A DNA stretch of 56,184 nucleotides, taken from Mycetocola reblochoni REB411 (GTDB lineage Bacteria; Actinomycetota; Actinomycetes; Actinomycetales; Microbacteriaceae). The notes under the pieces are model-generated. The model did not search any database, was not told where the DNA came from, and was given only the letters and a program-made list of their open reading frames with translations. Location: the NCBI RefSeq assembly GCF_900163835.1, contig NZ_FUKR01000007.1, positions 1 through 56,184 of the forward strand, read 5' to 3'. The translations under genes and the position numbers were made by a program. Each line of letters begins with the position of its first letter. Positions within the stretch are counted from its first letter, which is position 1. Shown piece by piece: positions 6,932 to 15,299 of the stretch.

Positions 6932-8389
6932 ATGTGCGGAATCGTCGGAATCGTCTCAACAGAGCCGGTCAATCAGCAGGTCTACGACTCGCTGCTGCTC
7001 CTGCAGCACCGCGGCCAGGACTCCACGGGCATCGCCACGGCAGATGGCAGTACCTTCCACATCTCGAAGGCGAAGGGGCAGGTGCGGGAGTCGTTCCGCA
7101 CCCGCGACATGCGCACGCTGCTCGGCACGATGGGCCTCGGCCACGTCCGCTACGTGACCAGGGGCGACGCGGCCAACGAGCAGGAGGCGCAGCCGTTCTA
7201 CGTGAACGCGCCCTACGGCATCATCCTCGTCCACAACGGCAACCTCACGAACACCCGCGAGCTCTCGGCCGCGCTGTTCAACATCGACCGCCGGCACGTC
7301 AACTCGACCAGCGACACCGAGATGCTGCTCAACGTGCTCGCCACCGAGCTGCAGGCCCAGATCCCCAGCCCCGAGCTCGACCCCGACCAGGTGTTCGCCG
7401 CCGTCTCGCAGGTGCACCGCCGGGTCGAGGGCTCCTACGCGGCCATCGCCATGATCGCCGGTCACGGCCTGCTCGCCTTCCGTGACCCCTTCGGCATCCG
7501 GCCGCTCATCCTCGGCCGCCGCACGGCGGACACCGGCAAGGACGAGTGGATCGTCGCCTCCGAGTCGCTCGTGCTCGAGGCCGGCGGCTACGAGGTCGTC
7601 CGCGACGTCGCCCCGGGCGAGGCCGTCTTCATCACGATGGGGGGCGAGCTGTTCTCCCGTCAGTGCGCCGTCGACCCGCGCCTGGTGCCGTGCTCCTTCG
7701 AGTACGTCTACCTGGCCAGGCCGGACTCGATCATGAACGGCATCTCCGTCTACGAGGCGCGGCTGCGGCTCGGCAACCGGCTGGCCGACACCGTGGCGCG
7801 GCACACGCCGCTCGGCGACATCGACGTGGTGATGCCGATCCCCGACTCCTCGCGTCCGGCGGCGATGCAGGTCGCCCAGAAGCTCGGCATCGAGTACCGC
7901 GAGGGCTTCTACAAGAACCGATACGTCGGCCGCACCTTCATCATGCCGGGGCAGGCGGAGCGCAAGAAGAGCGTCAGGCAGAAGCTCAACGCGATGTCGA
8001 GCGAGTTCCGCGGCAAGAACATCCTCATTGTCGACGACTCGATCGTGCGCGGCACCACCTCGAAGCAGATCGTCGAGATGGCGCGCGCCGCGGGGGCGAA
8101 CAAGGTGACCTTCTCGTCGGCCGCGCCGCCGGTCCGCTACCCGCACGTCTACGGCATCAACATGCCGAGCCGGTCGGAGCTGATCGCCTCCGGCCGCAAG
8201 ATCCCCGAGATCGGCAGGGAGCTCGGCGCGGACCACATGATCTACCAGGAGGTCGCCGACATGAAGGACGCCATCATCGAGGGCTCCTCCGTGACCGAGC
8301 TGGAGATGAGCTGCTTCACCGGCGAGTACGTGACCGGCACGGTGACGCCGGAGTACCTCGAGTGGGTAGAGCGTACTCAGCTGTCCTGA
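6932..8389 (+). CDS. purF: Amidophosphoribosyltransferase (glutamine PRPP amidotransferase)
   Basis: PurF makes phosphoribosylamine from PRPP and glutamine, the committing step of purine synthesis. The start MCGIVGI supplies the catalytic N-terminal cysteine after Met removal, with no propeptide. The glutaminase domain shows LLLQHRGQDSTGI, VRYVTRGDA, VHNGNLTN and the STSDTEMLL stretch; the phosphoribosyltransferase domain shows PIPDSSRPAAMQVAQ and the PRPP loop ILIVDDSIVRGTTS. It is 485 residues, normal length. The C-terminal cysteine motif reads EMSCFTGEY, so one partner cysteine of the CxxC iron-sulfur ligands of B. subtilis-type enzymes seems absent. A strong hairpin lies just downstream. 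Confidence 0.96.
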   Translation: MCGIVGIVSTEPVNQQVYDSLLLLQHRGQDSTGIATADGSTFHISKAKGQVRESFRTRDMRTLLGTMGLGHVRYVTRGDAANEQEAQPFYVNAPYGIILVHNGNLTNTRELSAALFNIDRRHVNSTSDTEMLLNVLATELQAQIPSPELDPDQVFAAVSQVHRRVEGSYAAIAMIAGHGLLAFRDPFGIRPLILGRRTADTGKDEWIVASESLVLEAGGYEVVRDVAPGEAVFITMGGELFSRQCAVDPRLVPCSFEYVYLARPDSIMNGISVYEARLRLGNRLADTVARHTPLGDIDVVMPIPDSSRPAAMQVAQKLGIEYREGFYKNRYVGRTFIMPGQAERKKSVRQKLNAMSSEFRGKNILIVDDSIVRGTTSKQIVEMARAAGANKVTFSSAAPPVRYPHVYGINMPSRSELIASGRKIPEIGRELGADHMIYQEVADMKDAIIEGSSVTELEMSCFTGEYVTGTVTPEYLEWVERTQLS

Positions 8390-8430
8390 CCGCGGTGCGG
8401 GCGTGCGGTGGTCACGCCCGCCGCACGACA

Positions 8431-8474
8431 ACGAGTCAGGCGGCCGGACCCCTCGGGGCGGCCGCCTGACTCGT
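8431..8474. terminator. Strong bidirectional hairpin terminator after purF
   Basis: A perfect 16-bp stem (ACGAGTCAGGCGGCCG and its complement) encloses a 12-nt loop, itself able to pair CCCC with GGGG. It lies 42 nt after the purF stop and 31 nt beyond the stop of the convergent DUF3073 gene. There is no T-tract, as is common in GC-rich actinobacteria. Confidence 0.85.
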
Positions 8475-8504
8475 CAGCGCCGGTGTGTCGCGCGGTGCTC
8501 CGCG

Positions 8505-8702
8505 CTATCCGCGCGAGCCCTGCTCGGTTCCGGTGTCGTCGCCGGCGTACTCCGCCCATTTGGCGAGTTCGTCGTCGAGGTGCTCGTCGTGCGACGAACC
8601 CGCGAGCTCGCGCTCGAGAGCGTCGTAGTTGACGTCTGGACTGTAGGCCTTGAGCTCACGAGCGATCTTCGTGTGCTTCGCCTTCTGACGGCCGCGCCCC
8701 AT
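8505..8702 (-). CDS. DUF3073 domain protein
   Basis: This small basic-then-acidic protein of 65 residues starts MGRGRQKAKHTKIAREL, followed by YSPDVNYDALERELAG, which is the recognisable DUF3073 pattern confined to actinobacteria. The Lys/Arg-rich N-terminus suggests nucleic acid or ribosome association, but no function is established to my knowledge. The gene converges on purF, a conserved arrangement. GGGGG lies about 6 nt before the ATG as a ribosome site. The leader contains a perfect 7-bp hairpin and a good -10 box further up. Confidence 0.9.
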   Translation of the reverse strand: MGRGRQKAKHTKIARELKAYSPDVNYDALERELAGSSHDEHLDDELAKWAEYAGDDTGTEQGSRG

Positions 8703-8742
8703 GCGAGACCCCCTTACGATTCGGTGGCTGTACGAGCTGGAC

Positions 8743-8773
8743 CTGACCGGCGTCTCGGTCAGGGCTGATCATA
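8743..8773 (-). promoter_or_regulatory. Leader hairpin and -10 box of the DUF3073 gene
   Basis: On the minus strand TATGAT (8768-8773) matches five of six -10 positions. About 6 nt downstream begins a perfect hairpin with arms CTGACCG/CGGTCAG (8743-8762, 6-nt loop), leaving a 5' leader of about 60 nt. No convincing -35 was found. The hairpin could stabilise the transcript or bind a regulator. Confidence 0.4.
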
Positions 8774-8898
8774 AAAGACTTGGGCAGTTTAGCAGACGGT
8801 CGCCCCGCCATCGCCGTGTCGCGCGTGCCCGACCGCGCGGTGTGCGACGGATGCGGATGGGGGCATCTAGCCTGGTCTCGAGGGGTCGAGGAGGCCGC

Positions 8899-9339
8899 AT
8901 GGGAACACGGACGATCGCCATCGACGCGGCCACGGTCATGGCCGGGGGCATGGCCGGAACGCTGCTGCGCGAGGCCGTCGTGCTCGGCCTGCCCCGCTGG
9001 GAGGGGATCGGCCTGCCGCTGCTCGTGGTGAATGTGCTCGGCTCCGCCTGCCTCGGTCTGGTCGTGTCCGCGCTGCCCGCCGCGTGGCGACGGACGCGTC
9101 TGCTGCTGGGCACCGGGCTGATCGGCGGCTTCACCAGTTATAGCGCGTTCGCGCTCGACCTCGGCCATCTGCTGGCCGAGGGCCGCTGGCCGGCCATGAT
9201 CGGCTACGCCGCGGTGAGCGTCCTCGGCGGGCTCGCCGCCGCGGCTGCCGGGATCGCGCTCGGCGCCCGGCCGAGCCGGGGCGACGGGGGCGCAGGCGAC
9301 GGCCGACCGGCAGCAGGCTCAGACGGGGACCGCTCGTGA
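8899..9339 (+). CDS. crcB: Fluoride channel subunit CrcB/Fluc (first copy)
   Basis: CrcB/Fluc proteins export fluoride as small four-helix dimers. This 146-residue copy has the diagnostic pieces: GGMAGTLLREAV in helix 1, LLVVNVLGSACLG with the conserved Asn in helix 2, and GFTSYSAFALD, a variant of the GFTTFSTF pore motif. A Gly/Asp-rich cytoplasmic tail follows the fourth helix. GAGGAGG sits about 5 nt before the ATG. The stop overlaps the GTG of a second copy, so the two are coupled and probably form a heterodimeric channel, as is common in Gram-positive bacteria. I saw no fluoride riboswitch upstream. Confidence 0.9.
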   Translation: MGTRTIAIDAATVMAGGMAGTLLREAVVLGLPRWEGIGLPLLVVNVLGSACLGLVVSALPAAWRRTRLLLGTGLIGGFTSYSAFALDLGHLLAEGRWPAMIGYAAVSVLGGLAAAAAGIALGARPSRGDGGAGDGRPAAGSDGDRS

Positions 9340-9722
9340 CCCCGCTGCTCGCGCTCGTCATCGGGCTCGGCGGAGGGCTCGGCGCGGTCGCCCGGTGGGC
9401 GCTCGACCGGGCGATGGCGACGCTCGGCGGGTCCTTCCCCCTCGGCATCCTCGTCGTCAACCTCAGCGGCTCGCTGCTGATCGGTGTGCTGGACGGGGCG
9501 GCCCTCGCCGTGGGGGCGGCCGCCGACGCCGGCTGGGTGCTCGCGCTCGGAGGGGGAGTGATCGGCGGCTACACGACGTTCAGCACGGCCATGGTCGACA
9601 CGGTCAGGCTCCTCGGGGAGCGTCGGGGCGGGGCGGCCCTGCTCAACGCGGCGGGAACGGTGGTCGGTGCCGTGCTTGCGGTGCTGCTCGGCGTCGTCGT
9701 CGGAGCGGCGATCGCGGGCTGA
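9336..9722 (+). CDS. crcB: Fluoride channel subunit CrcB/Fluc (second copy)
   Basis: This second four-helix Fluc protein of 128 residues has GGGLGAVARWALDR in helix 1, LVVNLSGSLLIG with the conserved Asn in helix 2 and GGYTTFSTAMVDT as the pore motif, closer to consensus than the first copy. It starts at a GTG overlapping the stop of the first copy (GTGA). The two sequences differ enough to suggest fixed opposite orientations in a heterodimer; that topology is inferred from the family, not measured here. Confidence 0.9.
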   Translation: MTPLLALVIGLGGGLGAVARWALDRAMATLGGSFPLGILVVNLSGSLLIGVLDGAALAVGAAADAGWVLALGGGVIGGYTTFSTAMVDTVRLLGERRGGAALLNAAGTVVGAVLAVLLGVVVGAAIAG

Positions 9723-9827
9723 GCGGCGCCGTCCGGGTCAGGGTTCACGCATCGCCGTGTGCGAGAATCGTGCGCGGATGCCGCGAGTGGCGACGTCTCC
9801 CACAGCAAAGACCTCCGAAGGAGACGC

Positions 9828-12800
9828 GTGTTCAAGCTCGCCGTCCTCAGCATGAAGAACAGGGCGCTGATCGCCCTCGTCACCATCGTCGCCGCGGTGT
9901 TCGGCGGGCTCGCGATCACCGGTCTCAAGCAGGAGCTCATCCCGAGCGTCACCATCCCCCAGCTCGCGGTGATCAGCTCCTACCCCGGCGCGAGCCCCGA
10001 CATCGTCAACGATGAGGTCTCCACGCCGATCGAGACCGCCGTGCAGGGCATCAGCGGGCTGTCCTCGACCAGCGCGACCTCGAGCAGCGGCCAGAGCGTG
10101 GTCAGCATCGGCTTCGACTACGGCACCGAGCTCACCTTCGCCGAACAGAAGGTCACCCAGGCGATCAACCGGATCTCCTCGACCCTGCCCGAGGACGTCG
10201 ACCCGCAGGTGATCAGCGGGTCCCTCGACGACCTGCCGGTGATCCAGCTGGCCGTCTCCGGCGGGGACCAGGACCGCAACGCGCAGACGATCACCGACTC
10301 CGTCATCCCCGGCATCGAGGACCTCGACGGCGTCCGCGAGGCCTCCCTCAGCGGTGAGCGCGGCCAGCGCGTGACGATCACGCCGGACGAGGACGCGCTC
10401 GCGGAGCGCGGGCTCAGCGACGCCGACATCCGCACGGCGCTCGACAGCAACGGCACGCTCATCCCCGCGGGGGAGATCACCGAGGACGGCAAGACGCTCA
10501 CCGTTCAGGCCGGGAGCCAGCTGGGTTCCGTCGACGACATCTCCGCGCTCCCGGTGCTCCCGTCCGCGGGACAGTCGGCCGCGTCCTCCGCTGCGGGGGC
10601 CGATGGCGCGACGTCCGAGGGCGCGACCGGGGCCGTGGACGGCGTGACCGACGGTGCCGTCCCCGGTGCGGCGGAGCAGCCGGCGGCCGAGCCGGAGGCC
10701 CCGGCGACGATCGGCGACGTGGCGGACGTCACGCGCGGGGACAACCCCGTCACGAGCATCTCCCGCGTCAACGGCGAACCGGCGCTGAGCATCGCCATCA
10801 CCAAGCTGCCCGACGCGAACACGGTCGACGTCTCGACCGCCGTCAGCGGGCTCCTCGACGAGATCAGGACCACGCTCGGCGACGACAGCACCGTGTCGGT
10901 GGTCTTCGACCAGGCGCCCTACATCCAGCAGTCCATCGAGACGCTCGCGGTCGAGGGGCTGCTCGGGCTCGTCTTCGCCGTGCTCGTGATCCTCGTGTTC
11001 CTGCTCGACGTCAGGGCCACCATCGTCACGGCGATCTCCATCCCCACCTCGGTGCTGATCACGCTGATCGGGCTGCAGGCCGCCGACTACACGCTCAACA
11101 TCCTCACCCTCGGCGCCCTGACGATCGCCATCGGACGCGTCGTCGACGACTCGATCGTCGTCATCGAGAACATCAAGGAGCACCTGGGCTCGCCCGACGC
11201 GGCCACGCCGCAGGGCCGTGCCCGCGCAGTCGTCCTCGGCGTACGCGAGGTGTCCGGCGCCATCACCGCCTCGACGATCACGACCGTGGCGGTGTTCCTG
11301 CCGCTCGCCTTCGTCGGCGACATGACCGGCGAGCTGTTCCGGCCGTTCGCCCTCACCGTGAGCATCGCGCTCCTGGCCTCGCTGCTGGTGTCGCTGACGA
11401 TCGTCCCGGTGCTGGCCTACTGGTTCCTGCGCGCGAAGACGGACCGCGCGCCGCGACGGGCCGAGACGACGCGCGAGCACGCCGCGGGCAGGCCCGATCT
11501 GCTGCACCGGCTGTACCAGCCCGTCATCCACTGGACGCTGCGGCACTCGGCCGTGACCGTCCTCGCCGCCGTCGCGGTGCTCGTGGGCACGGTGATGCTC
11601 GCGCCGCTGATGAAGACCAACTTCCTCGGCGACTCCGGCCAGAACACCCTCACCGTCTCGCAGACCCTCGAGGAGGGCGCGAGCCTGGACGCCCAGGACG
11701 ACGCCGTCTCGACGGTGGAGGACGCCCTCGCCGGCGTCGACGGGATCGAGACCGTCCAGGTGTCCTTCGGCAGCGGCGGCGGATCGTCGATGATGGCCGC
11801 CTTCGCCGGGGGAGGGGGCTCGGGCGCGATCAGCTACTCGATCACCACCGACGCGGACGCCGACCAGGTCGCCGTGCAGGACAGCGTGCGCAGCACCCTC
11901 GACGGGCTCGACGGCGTCGGCGACATCGAGATCAGCGCGGGAGACACCGGGGGCTTCGGCGGCAACGTGATCACGGTCGCGGTGACCGCCCCCACCGAGT
12001 CGACGCTGACGACGGCGACCGACGCGCTCGTCGACGCCTACGGCTCGGAGGACACCCTCGCCCAGGTCTCCAGCGACCTCAGCTCGACGCTGCCCTACGT
12101 CGCCGTGACCGTCGACAGGGAGGCCGCCGCCGAGGCCGGCTACAGCGAGGCGGCCCTCGGCGGGCTCGTCTCGCAGCGCATGCAGTCCAGCAGCGTCGGC
12201 ACGGTCGACATCGACGAGGAACGGCTGAACGTCTACATCACCGGCGCCGACGTCCCGGCGACGCTCGATGAGATCGCCGACATCGAGGTCCCGACGGCGA
12301 CGGGCACCGTTCCGCTCAGCGATCTGGCGACCGTCGAGGAGGCCACGGGCCCGGCGTCGATCAGCACGGAGAAGGGTGTGCGGACGGCGACGATCTCGAT
12401 CACCCCCGCCGGCGACGACCTCACCTCGGCGACGGCGACCGTCACGCAGGTCCTCGACGACACCACGCTGCCGGACGGCGCGAGCGCGAGCGTCGGGGGC
12501 GTGTCCGCCGACCAGACCGAGGCCTTCGGCCAGCTGGGTCTCGCCCTGCTGGCGGCGATCCTCATCGTGTACGTCGTCATGGTCGCGGCGTTCCGCTCGC
12601 TGCTCCAGCCGCTCCTGCTGCTCGTGTCCGTGCCGTTCGCGGCGACCGGGGCGATCGTGCTGCAGGTGGTCACGGGTATCCCGCTCGGCATCGCCTCGCT
12701 CATCGGTGTGCTCATGCTCATCGGGATCGTGGTGACGAACGCCATCGTGCTGGTCGACCTGGTCAACCAGCACCGCCGCAAGGGCGAGGCCGTCGCCCAG

Positions 12801-13151
12801 GCCGTCGAGGCGGGGTCGCTGCGCCGCCTGCGGCCGATCCTCATGACGGCGCTCGCGACCATCTTCGCCCTCACGCCGATGGCGCTCGGCATCACCGGGC
12901 ACGGCGGCTTCATCTCGCAGCCCCTGGCGATCGTGGTCATCGGCGGTCTCATCTCGTCGACCGTGCTCACGCTCGTGGTCCTGCCGACGCTGTACAACCT
13001 GGTCGAGGGCCCGCGCGAGCGCCGGGCCGCGGCCAGGGCGCAGAAGAAGGCGGCCAAGCGCGCGGACGCCGCCGGCGCGGCGCCCGCCCCCTCCGATGCG
13101 ACGGCAGAGGCGGACGCGGGTCCCGAGGCCGGCGGCCGGGCCGAGGGCTAA
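9828..13151 (+). CDS. RND-superfamily efflux permease (AcrB/SwrC-like)
   Basis: This large inner-membrane transporter of 1107 residues has the typical two-fold repeat: helix 1, a large periplasmic-type loop, helices 2-6, a second large loop and helices 8-12. Conserved pieces include SSYPGASPDIVNDEVSTPIE near the N-terminus, the proton-relay pair in GRVVDDSIVVIENIKEHL (helix 4) and GIVVTNAIVLVDLVNQHRRKG in the second half. Gram-positive relatives such as SwrC/YerP export surfactants, drugs or metabolites without an outer-membrane channel. No membrane-fusion partner is adjacent. An Ala/Gly-rich insert at about residues 240-300 is unusual low-complexity. The GTG start follows GAAGGAGA. A strong terminator lies downstream. 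Confidence 0.93.
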   Translation: MFKLAVLSMKNRALIALVTIVAAVFGGLAITGLKQELIPSVTIPQLAVISSYPGASPDIVNDEVSTPIETAVQGISGLSSTSATSSSGQSVVSIGFDYGTELTFAEQKVTQAINRISSTLPEDVDPQVISGSLDDLPVIQLAVSGGDQDRNAQTITDSVIPGIEDLDGVREASLSGERGQRVTITPDEDALAERGLSDADIRTALDSNGTLIPAGEITEDGKTLTVQAGSQLGSVDDISALPVLPSAGQSAASSAAGADGATSEGATGAVDGVTDGAVPGAAEQPAAEPEAPATIGDVADVTRGDNPVTSISRVNGEPALSIAITKLPDANTVDVSTAVSGLLDEIRTTLGDDSTVSVVFDQAPYIQQSIETLAVEGLLGLVFAVLVILVFLLDVRATIVTAISIPTSVLITLIGLQAADYTLNILTLGALTIAIGRVVDDSIVVIENIKEHLGSPDAATPQGRARAVVLGVREVSGAITASTITTVAVFLPLAFVGDMTGELFRPFALTVSIALLASLLVSLTIVPVLAYWFLRAKTDRAPRRAETTREHAAGRPDLLHRLYQPVIHWTLRHSAVTVLAAVAVLVGTVMLAPLMKTNFLGDSGQNTLTVSQTLEEGASLDAQDDAVSTVEDALAGVDGIETVQVSFGSGGGSSMMAAFAGGGGSGAISYSITTDADADQVAVQDSVRSTLDGLDGVGDIEISAGDTGGFGGNVITVAVTAPTESTLTTATDALVDAYGSEDTLAQVSSDLSSTLPYVAVTVDREAAAEAGYSEAALGGLVSQRMQSSSVGTVDIDEERLNVYITGADVPATLDEIADIEVPTATGTVPLSDLATVEEATGPASISTEKGVRTATISITPAGDDLTSATATVTQVLDDTTLPDGASASVGGVSADQTEAFGQLGLALLAAILIVYVVMVAAFRSLLQPLLLLVSVPFAATGAIVLQVVTGIPLGIASLIGVLMLIGIVVTNAIVLVDLVNQHRRKGEAVAQAVEAGSLRRLRPILMTALATIFALTPMALGITGHGGFISQPLAIVVIGGLISSTVLTLVVLPTLYNLVEGPRERRAAARAQKKAAKRADAAGAAPAPSDATAEADAGPEAGGRAEG

Positions 13152-13224
13152 CCCGGCAGGCGTCGAGCCGACGGGCGCGGATGGGGCACGACGGTCGAGG
13201 CCCCATCCGCGTTCGCGTCTGAAC

Positions 13225-13260
13225 GAGCCACCTCCCCGGCGGAAACCGGGGAGGTGGCTC
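13225..13260 (+). terminator. Hairpin terminator after the RND permease
   Basis: A perfect 15-bp stem, GAGCCACCTCCCCGG and its complement, with a 6-nt loop lies 73 nt after the RND stop. No T-tract follows. It separates the efflux gene from the sulfur island. Confidence 0.85.
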
Positions 13261-13265
13261 GTGGC

Positions 13266-13552
13266 GTCGTGCGCGCCCGCACACCCCGGACCCGGTCGCG
13301 TTCTCCGCCGAGTGTTCCGGCTGGTTACGAAAGATCGCGTCGCTGAGGGACGTTGATCGTCACGCACCCACAGCGGCCTGAATCTCGTCCCTAAGCTCAC
13401 GGACAACCCCCACGAGAGACAGCTCGTGCGGAACGAACACGGACGACGAGGGCGCCTCGTCGACCGTGCACCCGTGCGCACGGACCCGTGCACTCGGGGC
13501 CCTTTCGACGACACCCGCCCCCGCTTCAGGGACCTGCACAGAGGAAGCCACG
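13266..13552 (+). promoter_or_regulatory. Structured leader before the sulfur island
   Basis: About 290 nt without a gene precede the binding-protein ORF. Successive short perfect hairpins are visible: CACGAG/CTCGTG at 13411-13428, GACGAGG/CCTCGTC at 13445-13461, and a 12-bp palindrome CCGTGCGCACGG at 13472-13483 flanked by GTGCAC copies. A GTCC/GGAC pair lies just before them. I could not match this to SAM, cobalamin or other known sulfur riboswitches, and no clear promoter stands out. It may be a 5' UTR regulatory RNA or hold an operator for an unlinked regulator. Confidence 0.35.
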
Positions 13553-15271
13553 ATGTCTGATTTGCCCACATCTATCGAGAACGGAAAGCCGGTCAGGAAG
13601 AAGTGGCCGTGGTTCGTCGGCGGCGGCGTGCTCGCCGTCGCAGTGGCCGCGGCAGCGATCGTCGTGCCCACGCTCAGCGGCGACGGGGCACCCGCCGCCG
13701 AGGGCGGCGACGACGGCACTCCGGTCGCCGGGGGCACGCTCGAGTTCGCCCTCATCGACTATCAGCGCAGTCCCGACCCGCACTGGGGCACCAACTACGC
13801 CGAGTCGATCGTCGCGGACAACATCACCGACAAGCTGACCTGGCAGGACCCCGACACGGGGGAGATCACCCCGTGGCTGGCGACGTCGTGGGACGTCAAC
13901 GACGAGCTGACCGAGTACACCTTCCACCTGCGCGACGACGTGACCTTCTCGGACGGCAGCCCGTTCAACGCGGAGGCGGTGAAGGCCAACTTTGACCAGT
14001 ACGTCCACGGCGACGAGGCGCTCGGGATCAACCCCAACGGCGCCGTGCTGTTCCCCAACTACGAGGGGACGACGGTCGACGACGAGTACACCGCGACGGT
14101 GACGTTCTCCCAGCCCAGCGCCAGCTTCCTGCAGGCCTCCTCGTTCACCGCCAACGCCGGTCCGGGGTTCCTCTCCCTGGCGACGCTCGCGCTCAGCGCG
14201 GAGGAGCGCACCGACCCGACGGCGATCATCGGAACGGGACCGTTCGTCTACGAGGAGTGGACGGAGCAGGTGCGCACCGTCCTGGACAAGCGCGAGGGGT
14301 ACGACTGGGCACCGCCCGCGCTCGAGCACGACGGCGAGGCGTACCTGGACAGGATCGTCTTCAACGTGATCCCCGAAGCAAGCGTGCGCACCGGCTCCCT
14401 GCAGTCCGGTGAGATCGATGCGACCCTCGACGTCGGAACGACCGACGAGGCGCCGCTGGAGGCCGCGGGGCTCACCGTGATCTCCCGCCAGGTGTCGGGG
14501 ACGGCGATCTTCTTCAACTTCAACACCTCGCTCGCTCCGACGAACGACCTCGCCGTGCGGAAGGCGATCCAGCTCGGCTGGGACCGAGGGGCAGTCGAGA
14601 AGACGGTGCTCACGGACAACTACTCCGTCGCTGGCTCCATCCTGGCCGACACCGTGTCCGGCTATGCCGACTACAGCGACTCCGTGCTCCGTTACGATCC
14701 GGACGAGGCGGAGCGCCTGCTCGACGAGGCCGGCTGGACGCTCGGCTCGGACGGCATCAGGGAGAAGGACGGCGAGCGGCTGCAGGTGAAGCTGCTGGGA
14801 ATCAGCAACCTCGTGGCCAACAAGCCGGCATACGAGTCCGTCCAACAGGACCTGGCCGCGATCGGGGTCGATCTGGAGCTCAACGTGCTCCCGCTGGCCG
14901 ACTACGCGGCGGCCGTAGCGTCCGCCCCGACCGACTGGAACGTCGTCGCCGCCAACCGCTCGCGCAACGACCCCGCCGTGCTCAACCTGCAGTTCAGCCC
15001 GCTCATCGGGAACGGCTCGTACATCGCGGACGACTTCGAGGGCCGCGAGGACATCATCGAGCGCCTCGGCCGCCTGGAGCTCACCCTCGACCCGGAGGAG
15101 CGGGCCGGCTACGCGAAGGACGCGCAGGACCTGATCCTGGAGGACTACGCCCTGAGCAACCCCATCTACAACCCGTCCCAGGTGATCGCCCACCAGCCGT
15201 ACGTGCACGGCATCATCTTCGACGCCCAGGCCCGCAACCACTTCGTCGACACCTGGAAGAGCGCCCAGTGA
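13553..15271 (+). CDS. ABC transporter substrate-binding protein, family 5 (peptide/nickel type)
   Basis: The 572-residue extracytoplasmic binding protein starts MSDLPTSIENG. A basic KKWPW stretch and a hydrophobic helix (about residues 20-40) form a Sec signal or membrane anchor. The mature region carries SBP_bac_5 features: DNITDKLTWQDPDTGEITPWLA, YTFHLRDDVTFSDGSPFNAEAVK, GTGPFVYEEW, a NFNTS segment and AVRKAIQLGWDR, read in parts. The protein contains no cysteine, so it is not a classic lipoprotein, which is unusual for this family in actinobacteria. GAGGAAG precedes the ATG. It is the first gene of the island, and its permeases lie 9.5 kb downstream. The ligand is unknown; context suggests an organosulfur compound. 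Confidence 0.9.
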   Translation: MSDLPTSIENGKPVRKKWPWFVGGGVLAVAVAAAAIVVPTLSGDGAPAAEGGDDGTPVAGGTLEFALIDYQRSPDPHWGTNYAESIVADNITDKLTWQDPDTGEITPWLATSWDVNDELTEYTFHLRDDVTFSDGSPFNAEAVKANFDQYVHGDEALGINPNGAVLFPNYEGTTVDDEYTATVTFSQPSASFLQASSFTANAGPGFLSLATLALSAEERTDPTAIIGTGPFVYEEWTEQVRTVLDKREGYDWAPPALEHDGEAYLDRIVFNVIPEASVRTGSLQSGEIDATLDVGTTDEAPLEAAGLTVISRQVSGTAIFFNFNTSLAPTNDLAVRKAIQLGWDRGAVEKTVLTDNYSVAGSILADTVSGYADYSDSVLRYDPDEAERLLDEAGWTLGSDGIREKDGERLQVKLLGISNLVANKPAYESVQQDLAAIGVDLELNVLPLADYAAAVASAPTDWNVVAANRSRNDPAVLNLQFSPLIGNGSYIADDFEGREDIIERLGRLELTLDPEERAGYAKDAQDLILEDYALSNPIYNPSQVIAHQPYVHGIIFDAQARNHFVDTWKSAQ

Positions 15272-15299
15272 CCGCCGCGCACCGGAGCGGGGTCGTGCA

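Noticed and set aside
8703-8898. Possible fluoride riboswitch before crcB
   Set aside because: The conserved GGNGAUG...CUGAUGACNCCUAC core is not found; only a promoter-like TAGCCT and a Shine-Dalgarno are visible.
9828-13151. Complete tripartite drug efflux pump
   Set aside because: No membrane-fusion protein or outer-membrane channel is adjacent, as expected in a Gram-positive; it is a lone permease.
13266-13552. SAM-type (S-box or SAM-IV) riboswitch upstream of the sulfur island
   Set aside because: Hairpins exist but none of the conserved loop sequences of SAM-I or SAM-IV RNAs could be recognised. The hairpins are reported only as an unassigned structured leader.
9738-13571. A 1277-residue open frame on the minus strand
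   Set aside because: It is antisense to the RND permease, has an Arg/Asp/His-rich composition with no domain, and is a typical shadow frame in GC-rich DNA.
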